Positions 1 through 8,777 are shown, numbered from the stretch's first letter. The stretch: DNA of 64,000 bases from Ralstonia sp. A12 (GCF_000801955.1 NZ_JSZO01000006.1:124001-188000), one strand, 5' to 3'. Program-made: numbers and translations. Notes: a model not told the origin generated them from the sequence alone.

Positions 1-535
1 ATCCAGCCAGTACTTGGCTTTCGCTGTCGTCCGACAAGGTAAACAACGCCGCCGTAGCCCAGAAGTTCGTCGCAGTACCCTTCTGACTCACTTTGGCATC
101 GCAAGAACTGAAGGTCTCGGTAACGAACTTGAAGGGATAGCCGTTGGGCGGTGTCGGTTGAGCTGCCTTTTGCAGCGTGATCACATCAACGTGCGAAGGG
201 TCCAGAACAGGCTCACCACCGCTCAGTGCGATGATGAAGGCCGCTTCCTCCGAATTGCCCGACGTGCTGGTACACGAAAAATCCAATGTATCCCCAACCT
301 GCGCATTGAGGATGATGTTGCCCGGGTCGGCGGCACTCCACCCGCGCGGGTCATCGGAGGACATGTAGATAAACGCGTGCCCAATTTGCGTAGCTTTTTG
401 GGGCTCCTGACTCAGCTTGCCGTATTTCGCGATAATCGCCTGCACGTCCATCACAGTCATCACATTGATCGTAATGCGCTGGTTCTGACCAACACGATCA
501 CCGGCCTTCGTTCTTTCAAGATCCCTTTCCGCCAT
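1..535 (-). CDS. aidA: AidA/PixA-family inclusion body protein, 3' end outside window
   Basis: The frame opens with ATG at 535 behind a strong AGGAGG box and runs off the left edge, giving about 178 residues. After a short polar start it shows the AidA/PixA pattern: ITINVMTVMDVQAIIAKY near residues 21-38, then IGHAFIYMSSDDPRGW and a beta-rich body with VGDTLDFSCTS and a later FVTETFSSCDAKV segment. Family knowledge: these are abundant cytoplasmic proteins of unclear biochemical role. In Ralstonia solanacearum aidA is an acyl-homoserine-lactone-dependent gene controlled by SolR. I see no clear lux-box palindrome upstream, so quorum control here is only inference. The gene is transcribed leftward and no partner gene is visible. 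Confidence 0.8.
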   Translation of the reverse strand, partial: MAERDLERTKAGDRVGQNQRITINVMTVMDVQAIIAKYGKLSQEPQKATQIGHAFIYMSSDDPRGWSAADPGNIILNAQVGDTLDFSCTSTSGNSEEAAFIIALSGGEPVLDPSHVDVITLQKAAQPTPPNGYPFKFVTETFSSCDAKVSQKGTATNFWATAALFTLSDDSESQVLAG

Positions 536-1461
536 AATGCCTCCTGATTATTCTTGCCTACTCTTTTCTCGGTTTTCGGCAACCCCGATTAAAAAGGACA
601 AAATAATTGCAATCCGAAGGAAAATAACCCGCCTGGGATAACCGATCTAAGCTGGCATGCGATGCACAACCTTCCAGTTCGTGGCACTGGATATGCAGCT
701 AGCGTCTCTGCAGCGCTCCCTGCACAACCCCACACCCCTGCGGAGATTTAGGACTCCGCGCTTGATTGATTTTCGCTTTTCGCCAACCTTCGTGAAACCC
801 GATTCACTTGGCATCGACGCGCAGTGCGTTATCTCACTGTGACGTGGATGCTATGTCGGCCACTACCTTGCTGCAAATTACTCATATTCATAGCAGTCAT
901 AATCAGAACGACGAGATGAGATCGATAGCAAACAAGGATTAATCCTTATATCCCATAGATAATCAGCCGATCCGACATCAAAACCATCCGTCTGGCGAAG
1001 AGCAGTGCCTTGGTGGTAGCGCCGGTGGACTGTCCGCGCCGCCTGTTACCCATCGCAGACGAACGGCATGCAGGTCGCCCATCAGACAACCATCGGCGCC
1101 GACTGCAAGCATGCGCAGCAGTGTGTTCGACTGCATCCAGCAACCCGCACGCGGCGACGGTTTGATTTGCCGAGGCCAAGCTCGGCGTGCCGCAGTCCCC
1201 CATCTACCGCTTGGCCAAGGCAGGGGAACTCGAACGCGAGCTTGTGAGGATTGGCAAGCGATCAAGCGGCGTAGCGATCGAGGGTGTCCGGACGATGATC
1301 AAGCGAAACTAGGTTGCCCGCTGATACCATGCTGGCATTCGCGCAACACGGGTATAACGCCCACCCGAGCCCTTCCAAGGGGTAGCCACGTGGGTAGCCA
1401 AGCCAGCAGTTCAGGCCAGCACCCACTGCAAACACCTGAAATCAAAAGAATTTCCGAAACG
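536..1461. other. gene-poor interval between aidA and xth
   Basis: About 0.93 kb lies between the aidA-like start and the xth start. The first 400 bases are AT-richer than the surroundings and hold only short, unconvincing frames. From about 1148 to 1312 there is a decayed helix-turn-helix reading frame, listed separately. The last 150 bases before xth hold a weak promoter-like TATAAC near 1350. No tRNA, IS end or long repeat is seen. Confidence 0.6.
1148..1312 (+). pseudogene. remnant of an AlpA/excisionase-like helix-turn-helix protein
   Basis: The frame ending at the TAG at 1310-1312 reads FAEAKLGVPQSPIYRLAKAG, then ELERELVRIGKRSSGVAIEG and VRTMIKRN. This is the pattern of a small MerR-like or AlpA-like DNA-binding module: a helix-turn-helix, then a basic wing with R-I-G-K-R. 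An in-frame TGA at 1163-1165 sits exactly where the first helix should begin, and no start codon or ribosome site fits upstream. Such proteins are usually carried by integrative elements, so this looks like the scar of a lost one. That reading is inference; only the decayed frame is visible. Confidence 0.5.
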
Positions 1462-2271
1462 ATGAGAGTCGCCACCTGGAACGTCAACTCCCTCAAAGTC
1501 CGCCTGCCGCAGGTGCTGCAATGGCTGGCTGAGCGCGAGGCCGACGCCACGCCCATCGATCTGCTCTGCCTGCAGGAACTGAAGTTGCCCGACGACCGCT
1601 ACCCGCTGGCTGAACTGGACGCCGCGGGCTATGCATCGCTGTTCACCGGCCAGAAGACGTACAACGGCGTGGCCATCCTCGCGCGTAAGGCTGCCGTACC
1701 CGAAGGCCGCGACGTGGTGAAGAACATCCCCGGTTTCGCCGACGAGCAGCAGCGCATCGTGGCTGCCACGTACGACATGGCCGGCGGCCCGGTGCGCGTG
1801 ATCTCCGCCTACATCCCGAACGGGCAGGCACTCGATTCCGACAAATTCGTCTATAAGCTGCGCTGGCTGGAGGCGCTACAGGAATGGCTGAAGGCCGAGA
1901 TGGCCGCCAACCCGCGCCTGATGCTGCTGGGCGATTTCAATATCGCCCCGGAAGACCGCGACGTGCACGACCCGAAGAAGTGGGAGGGCCAGAACCTGGT
2001 GTCCCCAGAAGAGCGCGCGGCCTTCCGCGCGATGGAGAGCGCCGGGCTGGTCGACGCCTTCCGCATGTTCGCGCAGGAAGACAAGCAGTTCTCGTGGTGG
2101 GACTACCGCATGTTCGGCTTCAGACGCAACGCCGGCCTGCGGATTGACCACATCATGCTGTCGCCTGAACTCGCCAAGCGGTGTGAGTCATGCCATATCG
2201 ACCGCGTGCCACGCACATGGGAACAGCCGTCAGACCACACGCCGGTGGTCGCTGCGCTGCGCGACGCGTAA
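1462..2271 (+). CDS. xth: exodeoxyribonuclease III
   Basis: This 269-residue protein is a full-length member of the ExoIII/AP endonuclease family, which cuts DNA at abasic sites and trims 3' blocked ends in base excision repair. Visible motifs are WNVNS at the N-terminus (metal-binding N7), LQELK (catalytic Glu39), GDFNIAPEDRDVHDP (Asp158, Asn160) and the C-terminal SDHTPV with the catalytic His259. I chose the ATG at 1462 because the family motif MRVATWNVNS begins there; the frame stays open further upstream but codes nothing recognisable. hpaR begins 11 bases after the stop, so the two may share a transcript. Confidence 0.93.
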   Translation: MRVATWNVNSLKVRLPQVLQWLAEREADATPIDLLCLQELKLPDDRYPLAELDAAGYASLFTGQKTYNGVAILARKAAVPEGRDVVKNIPGFADEQQRIVAATYDMAGGPVRVISAYIPNGQALDSDKFVYKLRWLEALQEWLKAEMAANPRLMLLGDFNIAPEDRDVHDPKKWEGQNLVSPEERAAFRAMESAGLVDAFRMFAQEDKQFSWWDYRMFGFRRNAGLRIDHIMLSPELAKRCESCHIDRVPRTWEQPSDHTPVVAALRDA

Positions 2272-2282
2272 GGCGGATCGGC

Positions 2283-2747
2283 ATGGCTTCCACCTTCAAG
2301 CACCGCAATCTGCCGCATCTGCTGCTGCGCGCACGTGAGACCTTCATGGCGCGCTTTCGGCCGATCCTGCGCGAGCACGGCATCACTGAGCAGCAATGGC
2401 GTGTGCTGCGCACGCTCAATGACACCGGCGACATGGAGCCCAACCAGCTCGCCGATGCGTGCCTGATCCTGAGCCCGAGCCTGACGCGCATGCTGGCGGC
2501 GATGGAGCAGTCCGAGATGATCGTACGCACGAAGTCGTCGGTAGATCAGCGCCGGCAAGTGATCTCGCTCACGCCCAAGAGCCGCAGGTTCCTGGCCGAC
2601 GTGGAGCCGCAAGTGGACGCGGAGTACGCACGCATCGAAGCCCAGCTCGGACGCGCGCGCCTGGATGCGCTCTATGTCGCCATCGACGAGTCCATCCGGG
2701 TGATGGAAACGCACACGCCGATGTCGCGCTTTACCGGCGACGAATAA
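2283..2747 (+). CDS. hpaR: MarR-family repressor of homoprotocatechuate degradation
   Basis: The 154-residue protein starts MASTFKHRNLPHLLLRARE and carries a single MarR winged-helix domain: EQQWRVLRTLNDTGDMEPNQ leads into the recognition helix LILSPSLTRMLAAMEQS and the wing VRTKSSVDQRRQVISLT. The N-terminus and length match HpaR, the repressor of the hpa meta-cleavage operon, whose inducer is expected to be a 4-hydroxyphenylacetate or homoprotocatechuate-type acid. It is convergent with hpaI, leaving only 6 bases between the stop codons. A likely target is the palindrome at 8764-8777 at the far end of the operon. The ATG at 2283 fits the family N-terminus. Confidence 0.88.
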   Translation: MASTFKHRNLPHLLLRARETFMARFRPILREHGITEQQWRVLRTLNDTGDMEPNQLADACLILSPSLTRMLAAMEQSEMIVRTKSSVDQRRQVISLTPKSRRFLADVEPQVDAEYARIEAQLGRARLDALYVAIDESIRVMETHTPMSRFTGDE

Positions 2748-2753
2748 CGCCCG

Positions 2754-3557
2754 TCAGTAAACGCTGCCGCCTGTCTGCGGCCTGGCACCCTCTCCCTTGA
2801 ACGCCTGCGCGAGCTGTTCAGCGCTACGGGCCAGCAAGGTCACATCCGTTCCGACTGCGACAAAGGTTGCCCCGAGCGACAGGTAGTGCCTGGCCTGCGC
2901 CTGATCGGCCGACAAAATGCCCGCTGCCTTGCCCGAGGCCACAATGCGGCGGATCGTATCGTCGATCGTCTTGCGGACTTCCGGATGGCCAGGCTCGCCC
3001 AAATGGCCCATGGACGCGGCCAGATCGCCCGGACCAATGAACACGCCATCCACGCCGTCCACCGCAAGAATCGCGTCGAGATGCGCCAGGCTTTCGGTGG
3101 TTTCCACCTGCACCAGCGTGCACATCTCCGCGTTGGCGCGGCGGAGATAGTCGTCAACGCGGTTCCAGCGCGATGCGCGTGCCAGTGCACTACCCACGCC
3201 ACGCATGCCCTCGGGCGGATAGCGCATCGCTTCGACGGCAGCACGGGCCTCGTTTGCGCTTTGCACCATCGGCACCAACAGCGTCTGAGCGCCGATGTCC
3301 ATCAGGCGCTTGATCTCTACGGCATCGTTCCAGGCCGGCCGCACAATCGGGTGCGATGGATACGGCGCGATGGCCTGCAGTTGCGCAAGCGTCGATTGCA
3401 ACTGGTTCGGCGCGTGCTCGTTGTCGATCAGCAGCCAGTCGAAGCCAGCCCCTGCGACGATCTCTGCCGGATACGGATGCGTCATCGCCATCCAGAGGCC
3501 GATCTGCGGACGGCGTTCGGCCAACGCGCGCTTGAAGTGGTTCACCGGGAGCTGCAT
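2754..3557 (-). CDS. hpaI: 4-hydroxy-2-oxoheptanedioate aldolase
   Basis: This 267-residue class II aldolase cleaves 4-hydroxy-2-oxoheptane-1,7-dioate to pyruvate and succinic semialdehyde, the last step of the homoprotocatechuate meta pathway. The HpaI/HpcH signature is clear: [13 protein letters not shown] with the catalytic His48, IVRPAWND with Arg73, a metal-binding Glu in LVQVETTES and Asp in [13 protein letters not shown]. It is the last gene of the operon, 33 bases after hpaH. The family also takes related 2-oxo acids such as 2-keto-3-deoxy sugars, but the position among hpa genes makes the Hpa role the best reading. Confidence 0.93.
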   Translation of the reverse strand: MQLPVNHFKRALAERRPQIGLWMAMTHPYPAEIVAGAGFDWLLIDNEHAPNQLQSTLAQLQAIAPYPSHPIVRPAWNDAVEIKRLMDIGAQTLLVPMVQSANEARAAVEAMRYPPEGMRGVGSALARASRWNRVDDYLRRANAEMCTLVQVETTESLAHLDAILAVDGVDGVFIGPGDLAASMGHLGEPGHPEVRKTIDDTIRRIVASGKAAGILSADQAQARHYLSLGATFVAVGTDVTLLARSAEQLAQAFKGEGARPQTGGSVY

Positions 3558-3590
3558 GACAGGGACATCCTTTGAGCAGAAAACGAAACG

Positions 3591-4394
3591 TCAGACGAAA
3601 TGGCAGGCAATGCTGCCAAGCGGGCCATAGTCGCAATGGAATGTATCACCGGGGCGGGCAGGCACGGGGCGCGTGAACGAACCGCCCAGGATGATCTGTC
3701 CTGGCTCCAGCGCCACGCCATGCGGCGCCAGCTTGTTAGCCAGCCACACCACCCCGTTGGCCGGATGGTTCAGCACACCCGCCGCCACGCCAGTCTCTTC
3801 GATGACGGCATTGCGCGAGAGGATGGCACCCACCCAGCGCAGATCCACATCACGCATGCGGATCGGCCGGCCGCCCATCACCACGCCAGCGTTGGCGGCG
3901 TTGTCGGCAATCGTGTCGAACACCTTGCGTGGGCGACCGCTGTCGGGGTCGATCGACTGCGAGCGCGCATCGATGATCTCCAGGGCCGGAATCACATGAT
4001 CCACCGCGTCGTACACATCAAACAGCGTCACCTCCGGCCCTTCCAGCCGCTTGCCGAGCACGAAGGCGAGTTCCACTTCCACGCGCGGCACGATGAAACG
4101 GCCGGCGGGAATCTCGCTGCCGTCGGCAAAGAACATGTCGTCGAGCAGCGCGCCGTAGTCCGGCTCATCAATCTGTGAGGACTGCTGCATCGCACGCGAG
4201 GTCAGGCCGATTTTGTGGCCCTTCAGGCGTCGCCCTTCCGCCAGCTTCATCGCCACCCAATCGCGCTGGATGGCGTAGGCATCGTCGATGGTGATGTCGG
4301 GGTGGTCGAGTGAAACTTGGCGGATCTGCTTGCGGTCGATCTCGGCCTGGTGCAGGCGGCGGGCAATGGTCTGGATGGTGGCGGTATCGAGCAT
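3591..4394 (-). CDS. hpaH: 2-oxo-hept-3-ene-1,7-dioate hydratase
   Basis: The 267-residue product belongs to the fumarylacetoacetate hydrolase-like hydratase group (MhpD/HpaH). It adds water to 2-oxohept-3-enedioate to give the HpaI substrate. The sequence shows [34 protein letters not shown] with the metal-binding acidic pair, and [20 protein letters not shown]-like C-terminal features written here as [14 protein letters not shown]. The start codon lies 3 bases after the hpaF stop, so translation is probably coupled. Confidence 0.92.
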   Translation of the reverse strand: MLDTATIQTIARRLHQAEIDRKQIRQVSLDHPDITIDDAYAIQRDWVAMKLAEGRRLKGHKIGLTSRAMQQSSQIDEPDYGALLDDMFFADGSEIPAGRFIVPRVEVELAFVLGKRLEGPEVTLFDVYDAVDHVIPALEIIDARSQSIDPDSGRPRKVFDTIADNAANAGVVMGGRPIRMRDVDLRWVGAILSRNAVIEETGVAAGVLNHPANGVVWLANKLAPHGVALEPGQIILGGSFTRPVPARPGDTFHCDYGPLGSIACHFV

Positions 4395-4397
4395 GGA

Positions 4398-4787
4398 TCA
4401 GGCTTTGCGAAAACGCGCGTGGATATTGTTGTGCTTGTAGCTGCCGCCTTCGTCGAACTCGGTCAGCTCCATCGAGAGCGCCAGGTAGCGGCGGGCAAAG
4501 GCCTCCGCGAAGTGCGCTTTGATGGCGTCGAACAGCGCGTCGCAAGCGATCTTCTTGACCTCGGGCGTTCGGCCTGCCCCGATCTTGAGCGTGACGTGAA
4601 CGAAGGCGTCGTCCTCCTTGCCATCGGCGACGCGGTAGTCCGTCAACTTGACGGCACGCGAGCGGATGCCCCCGGTCGGGAACACGCCGTTCTGCGCGAT
4701 CAGCGTCGCATTGATTGTCTGCAGGAGTTGCGGGATGCGGGCGTCGTCGCCCAGGTTGTCGGTGTATTCAACAATGACGTGCGGCAT
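4398..4787 (-). CDS. hpaF: 5-carboxymethyl-2-hydroxymuconate delta-isomerase
   Basis: This 129-residue protein begins MPHVIVEYTDNLGDD, so the mature enzyme has the N-terminal proline that serves as the general base in the tautomerase superfamily. It isomerises 5-carboxymethyl-2-hydroxymuconate to the 2-oxo form. The ATG at 4787 has a GCAGGAGAC ribosome site and is chosen because Pro2 is essential; longer in-frame extensions would bury it. It sits 13 bases after hpaD and 3 before hpaH. The C-terminus FDEGGSYKHNNIHARFRK is typical of HpaF. Confidence 0.92.
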   Translation of the reverse strand: MPHVIVEYTDNLGDDARIPQLLQTINATLIAQNGVFPTGGIRSRAVKLTDYRVADGKEDDAFVHVTLKIGAGRTPEVKKIACDALFDAIKAHFAEAFARRYLALSMELTEFDEGGSYKHNNIHARFRKA

Positions 4788-4800
4788 GGCGGTCTCCTGC

Positions 4801-5670
4801 TCACGTCCCGGGTTGATCACGTTCGGGCAGCGGGAAGATCGCATTGATCTGGCCGGTGCCCGAACTGGGAAAATAATCGGTGATGACTTCAATGCCCTTG
4901 TCATAGGCATCCCAACCAAGCAGGCCAAGCAGCATGGCCGTGTCATGCATGCCGCCCTCGCCTTCGCACAGCGACGCGTATTCGGGCAGCATCGCGCAGA
5001 AGGTCTTCCAATCGCCCTGCTTCCACAAGTCCACCACACGCAGGTCGACCTGTTTGAAGAACTCGCGGCTGATCTGGTGGATGGCCTCTTCGGGGCTGCC
5101 GTTGTCGTTGAAGCGGTGCGACAGCGAACCACTGGCCAGGAACGCGACGGTGCTGTCGCTGGCCGCGATGGCTTCGAGCAGCGCAGCGCCAAAGCGGCGG
5201 CTCTCGTCCAGTTTGTGCCAAGCGCACCAACCGGCAATCGACACGACCTTGAAGTGCTGGTCGCTGTTCATGTAGCGCATCGGCACCAGCGTGCCGTATT
5301 CGAGTTCGAGGCTATCGATCTCGTGCGCGCGCGTGAAAACACCACGCGCAGTTGCCGTCTCGGCAATCAGGCGGCCGAGCGCCGGATTGCCCGGATACGC
5401 ATACCGCATGTCCTTGATGAAATGCGGCAACTCGTTGCTCGTGTAGATGCCCTCGAAGCGAGCATTGCAGTTGACGTGGTAGCCGGCGTTGACCAGCCAG
5501 TGCACGTCGGACACGACGATGGTGTCCACGCCCAGATCACGGCAACGCTGCCCGATGACGCGGTGTCCCTCGATGGCCGCCGCGCGGCAGCCATGATGCT
5601 TGCCGGGTAGCTCCGACAGGTACATCGACGGTACGTGGGTAATCTTCGCGGCCAAGGCCAACTTGCCCAT
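4801..5670 (-). CDS. hpaD: 3,4-dihydroxyphenylacetate 2,3-dioxygenase
   Basis: This is a 289-residue LigB-type extradiol ring-cleavage dioxygenase, an iron enzyme that opens homoprotocatechuate (3,4-dihydroxyphenylacetate) to 5-carboxymethyl-2-hydroxymuconate semialdehyde. Conserved histidines are seen in AKITHVPSMYLSELPGKHHG and VVSDVHWLVNAGYH, with later GSLSHRFND and EGGMHDTAML segments. Length and motifs match HpaD rather than protocatechuate 4,5-dioxygenase. It lies 42 bases after hpaE and is followed by hpaF. Confidence 0.93.
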   Translation of the reverse strand: MGKLALAAKITHVPSMYLSELPGKHHGCRAAAIEGHRVIGQRCRDLGVDTIVVSDVHWLVNAGYHVNCNARFEGIYTSNELPHFIKDMRYAYPGNPALGRLIAETATARGVFTRAHEIDSLELEYGTLVPMRYMNSDQHFKVVSIAGWCAWHKLDESRRFGAALLEAIAASDSTVAFLASGSLSHRFNDNGSPEEAIHQISREFFKQVDLRVVDLWKQGDWKTFCAMLPEYASLCEGEGGMHDTAMLLGLLGWDAYDKGIEVITDYFPSSGTGQINAIFPLPERDQPGT

Positions 5671-5712
5671 GGTGTCTCCTTCCGCCCTTGTCTTGGTTTG
5701 TCCGGTGGCGCG

Positions 5713-7194
5713 TCAAACGCCCCAGCGCGGGATGTGGTGGCTGCCCATCGAAATACAGACGTTCTTGATCTCAGCAAACACCTCCAGACTGTACTCACCG
5801 CCCTCGCGCCCGGTGCCGGATGCTTTCACACCGCCAAATGGCTGACGCAGGTCGCGCACGTTCTGGCTGTTGACGAACACCATGCCCGCTTCGATACCGC
5901 GTGCCAGTCGGTGCACCTTGCCTACATCCTGCGTCCAGATATACGAAGCCAAGCCATACTCCACGTCATTGGCGAGCTTCAGGCCATCGGCCTCGTCCTT
6001 GAACGGGATCAGGCAGGCCACGGGGCCAAAGATTTCTTCCTGGGCCACGCGCATGCGGTTGTCGACATTGGCCAGCACCGTCGGCGCGACAAAGTTGCCG
6101 TTCTTCAAATGCTCCGACAGGCCTTCAGGCTTATCCGGGCCACCGGCCAGAATCCTGGCACCTTCCTGCTCGCCCAGGCGGATGTAGCCCGTGACCTTCT
6201 CCCAGTGCGCGCGCGTGATCATCGAGCCGACGTTGGTCTTCTCATCCGCCGGATCACCCACCACAAGTCGCTTGGCACGCTCGGCAAACTTACGCACGAA
6301 ATCGTCATACACACTCTCCTGCACGAAGATGCGCGAGCCGGCCGTGCAGCGCTCGCCGTTGATCGAGAAGATGGTGAAGAGCGATGCGTCCAGCGCACGG
6401 TCCAAGTCGGCATCGTCAAAGATCAGCACCGGCGATTTGCCGCCCAGTTCCATCGAGAACTTCTTCAGACCGGCACGTTCCATGATGCGCTTGCCGGTCG
6501 CCGTGCCGCCGGTGAACGACACCACGCGCACGTCGGGATGGCGCACCAGTGCATCACCAGCCGTGGCGCCGTAGCCCTGCACAACGTTCAGCACACCCGG
6601 CGGAATGCCAGCCTCCAGCGCCAGTCGACCAAGCTGGTCGGCCGTCAGCGGCGACAGCTCCGACATCTTCAGCACCGCCGTATTGCCGAGTGCCAGACAC
6701 GGCGCGACCTTCCAGGTCGCCGTCATGAACGGCACGTTCCACGGCGAGATCAGCGCGCACACACCCACCGGCTGATACAGCGTGTAGTTCAGCATCTGAT
6801 CGTCAACCGGATACGTGCGGCCGTTGATCTGCGTGCATACCTCGGCGAAGAAATGGAAGTTCTCCGATGCGCGCGGAATGAGTTGCTTGCTCGTCTGTGC
6901 GATCGGCAGACCGGTGTCCATCGTCTCCAGTGCAGCCAGATGCGGCACGTGCTGCTCGATCAGTTCGCCCAGACGGCGCATCAGCTTGGCGCGCTGCTTG
7001 GCCGGCGTGTTGGCCCAGGCGGGGAATGCCGCCTTGGCTGCGGCCACCGCCGCGTTGATCTCTGCCTCGCCGCCCGAGGCCACCTCTGCAATCGCCTCAC
7101 CCGTCGCCGGGTTGGTGGTGATGAAACGCTCAGCGCTGTCGACCTGACGGCCGTCGATCCAGTGCTTGACGGGGTCCATGCTCACGGGATGCAT
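5713..7194 (-). CDS. hpaE: 5-carboxymethyl-2-hydroxymuconate semialdehyde dehydrogenase
   Basis: A 493-residue NAD-dependent aldehyde dehydrogenase that oxidises the HpaD ring-cleavage product to the diacid. It shows the ALDH hallmarks SPWNVPFMTATWK, FTGGTATGKRIM, MELGGKSPVLIFDD with the catalytic Glu, and NGERCTAGSRIF with the nucleophile Cys283. The start at 7194 (MHPVSMDPVKHW) is set by an AAGGAG box and overlaps the end of hpaG2 by 13 bases, a sign of coupled translation. A longer open frame exists upstream but lies inside hpaG2 and carries no family sequence. Confidence 0.94.
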   Translation of the reverse strand: MHPVSMDPVKHWIDGRQVDSAERFITTNPATGEAIAEVASGGEAEINAAVAAAKAAFPAWANTPAKQRAKLMRRLGELIEQHVPHLAALETMDTGLPIAQTSKQLIPRASENFHFFAEVCTQINGRTYPVDDQMLNYTLYQPVGVCALISPWNVPFMTATWKVAPCLALGNTAVLKMSELSPLTADQLGRLALEAGIPPGVLNVVQGYGATAGDALVRHPDVRVVSFTGGTATGKRIMERAGLKKFSMELGGKSPVLIFDDADLDRALDASLFTIFSINGERCTAGSRIFVQESVYDDFVRKFAERAKRLVVGDPADEKTNVGSMITRAHWEKVTGYIRLGEQEGARILAGGPDKPEGLSEHLKNGNFVAPTVLANVDNRMRVAQEEIFGPVACLIPFKDEADGLKLANDVEYGLASYIWTQDVGKVHRLARGIEAGMVFVNSQNVRDLRQPFGGVKASGTGREGGEYSLEVFAEIKNVCISMGSHHIPRWGV

Positions 7195-7961
7195 GCGGGC
7201 TCCTTGCTCGGTTGTTCTGCGGCGATGGTGCTGACCAATCGCCCGATACCTTCGATTTCGGTGACGACCTCGTCGCCGGGTTGTGTGTCGGCCAAACCCT
7301 CTGGCGTGCCGGTCAGGATCATGTCGCCGGCGCTCAGCGTCATGAAACTGGAGAACCATGCGATGAGCGCCGGGATGTCGAAGATCATGTCGCGCGTGCT
7401 GCCTTCTTGCGTGACACGGCCGTTGACAGTGGTGCGTAGCGCGAGATTCATCGGGTCGGGCACGTCATCACGATCCACCAGCCACGGGCCGATGGGCGTA
7501 CACGTGTCGCGGCTCTTCACGCGCAGGTTTGGGCGGTAGTAGTTCTCAAGGTAATCGCGGATGGCATAGTCATTGGCCACCGTATAACCGGCGACGACCT
7601 CGTAGGCGCGTTCACGCGGCACGTTGCGCGCGGTCTTGCCAATCACCACCACCAGCTCGCACTCGTAATGCATGAAAGCCACACCGGTCGGGCGCACTGT
7701 ATGAGCACGATGGCCGATCAGCGTGTTCGGCCCCTTCAGGAAGGCAAGCGGTTCTTCGGGAGCCTTGAAGGCGAGTTCCTTGGCGTGGTCGGCATAGTTC
7801 AAACCCAACGCGAAGATCGTGCGTGGCACGACCGGTGGCAGCCAGACGACTTCCGTTTCGTGCAGCACGCGGCCATCGGCCAACTGCAGGTGAGTGTCGT
7901 CGCCGGGCACGGCGGTGGCTTGATGGATCGCGCCGTCGTAGGCAATGCGTGCGCGCTTCAT
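7182..7961 (-). CDS. hpaG2: 4-hydroxyphenylacetate pathway bifunctional isomerase/decarboxylase, C-terminal-type subunit
   Basis: The 259-residue protein is an FAH-fold enzyme. In E. coli HpaG is one long protein with two such halves; in many betaproteobacteria the halves are separate genes, as here. The sequence has the FAH core: IFALGLNYADHAKEL, FLKGPNTLIGHR, MHYECELVVVIGKTARNV with the metal-binding acids, TPIGPWLVDRDDV and LTGTPEGLADTQPGD. The pair decarboxylates 5-oxopent-3-ene-1,2,5-tricarboxylate and isomerises the product. It overlaps hpaG1 by 4 bases (ATGA) and hpaE by 13. Confidence 0.9.
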   Translation of the reverse strand: MKRARIAYDGAIHQATAVPGDDTHLQLADGRVLHETEVVWLPPVVPRTIFALGLNYADHAKELAFKAPEEPLAFLKGPNTLIGHRAHTVRPTGVAFMHYECELVVVIGKTARNVPRERAYEVVAGYTVANDYAIRDYLENYYRPNLRVKSRDTCTPIGPWLVDRDDVPDPMNLALRTTVNGRVTQEGSTRDMIFDIPALIAWFSSFMTLSAGDMILTGTPEGLADTQPGDEVVTEIEGIGRLVSTIAAEQPSKEPACIP

Positions 7962-8719
7962 TGCGAGGCCTCCTGCGTGTGGCGAGCCAAGCGGGTCGTC
8001 AGTGTGCCGATGTGGGCGATGTCGACGTCGACGCGGTCGTCGGCACGCGCCAGCGGTGGGTTCTCGGGCATGCCGACAAGCAGTACGTCACCGGCTTCAA
8101 GCGTCATGAAGGCGCTCACATCGGCCAGCAGTTGCGCAACCGGGCGCACCAGCGTTGCGGTGGAAGCGCGCTGCTTGATCTCGCCGTTGATACGCACGGT
8201 AATCTCGAGTGCGCCTGCGTCGGGCACATCGCTTCGATCCACCACCCATGGGCCGATCGGACAAAAGCCGTCGCGGCACTTGTGGCGGATCGCCGGGCGG
8301 TAGTAGCTGGCATGCGGCACCGTCAGGTCATTGACGATGGTGTAGCCGGCAATGCATTCATCGGCCTGGGCGACGCTCACGCGTGTCGCGGTGCGGCCAA
8401 TCACTACACCCAGGCAAGCGCCCACCCAGACCGCATCAACGTCGGCCGGCAAAGCAACATCACGGTCATGGCCGACATGCGTGTTGGCCGGCTTGATATA
8501 CAGGATGGGTGCCTTGGGTGGCGCCTGGTACGGCGGTGCGGAAAGCGCATCGCCCAGCATCTCCAGCTCGCCACGGTAATTCAGCAATGCACCGACGACC
8601 GTGCCATCAACGGGCGGCAGCCAGCGCTGCGCTTCGCCAGCTTCCGCATCCCCAGGCGCCGCCGCCCAAGCGATGTCGCACGCCTGGCCATCTGGCGATA
8701 CCACTCTGCCTCGCCACAT
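7958..8719 (-). CDS. hpaG1: 4-hydroxyphenylacetate pathway bifunctional isomerase/decarboxylase, N-terminal-type subunit
   Basis: This 253-residue FAH-fold protein is the partner of the next gene and the first gene of the operon. It shows PILYIKPANTHVGHDRDV, VGACLGVVIGRTATRV, GYTIVNDLTVPHASYYRP, FCPIGPWVVDRSDV and LLVGMPENPPLARADD. Two ATGs lie close together: the one at 8723 is out of frame and only 2 bases from the AAGGAG box, while the one at 8719 is 6 bases from it and in frame, so 8719 is used. Its leader holds a perfect hairpin and a perfect palindrome that are likely control sites. Confidence 0.9.
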   Translation of the reverse strand: MWRGRVVSPDGQACDIAWAAAPGDAEAGEAQRWLPPVDGTVVGALLNYRGELEMLGDALSAPPYQAPPKAPILYIKPANTHVGHDRDVALPADVDAVWVGACLGVVIGRTATRVSVAQADECIAGYTIVNDLTVPHASYYRPAIRHKCRDGFCPIGPWVVDRSDVPDAGALEITVRINGEIKQRASTATLVRPVAQLLADVSAFMTLEAGDVLLVGMPENPPLARADDRVDVDIAHIGTLTTRLARHTQEASQ

Positions 8720-8738
8720 CCATGTCTCCTTGGCTTTG

Positions 8739-8758
8739 GAGCAGCATCCATGCTGCTC
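8739..8758. repeat. inverted repeat in the hpaG1 leader
   Basis: Perfect 9-base arms GAGCAGCAT and ATGCTGCTC flank a 2-base centre. The element lies between the hpaG1 ribosome site and the palindrome at 8764. It could be a protein-binding site or an mRNA hairpin; no T-tract follows on either strand, so it is not an intrinsic terminator. Confidence 0.6.
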
Positions 8759-8763
8759 TTTTA

Positions 8764-8777
8764 ATTAACATGTTAAT
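8764..8777. promoter_or_regulatory. palindromic operator candidate for HpaR
   Basis: ATTAACATGTTAAT is a perfect 14-base palindrome in an AT-rich patch about 45 bases upstream of hpaG1. MarR-family repressors typically bind short AT-rich palindromes of this kind, and the hpaR gene is at the other end of the operon. The assignment to HpaR is inference. Confidence 0.55.

Noticed and set aside
536-760. lux-box for quorum control of the aidA-like gene
   Set aside because: No 18-20-base dyad of the CTG-N10-CAG type is visible upstream of the start, so I do not claim a site.
5635-7539. 634-codon open frame on the plus strand opposite hpaE
   Set aside because: hpaE is unmistakable on the minus strand; the plus frame is Arg/His-rich and has no family resemblance.
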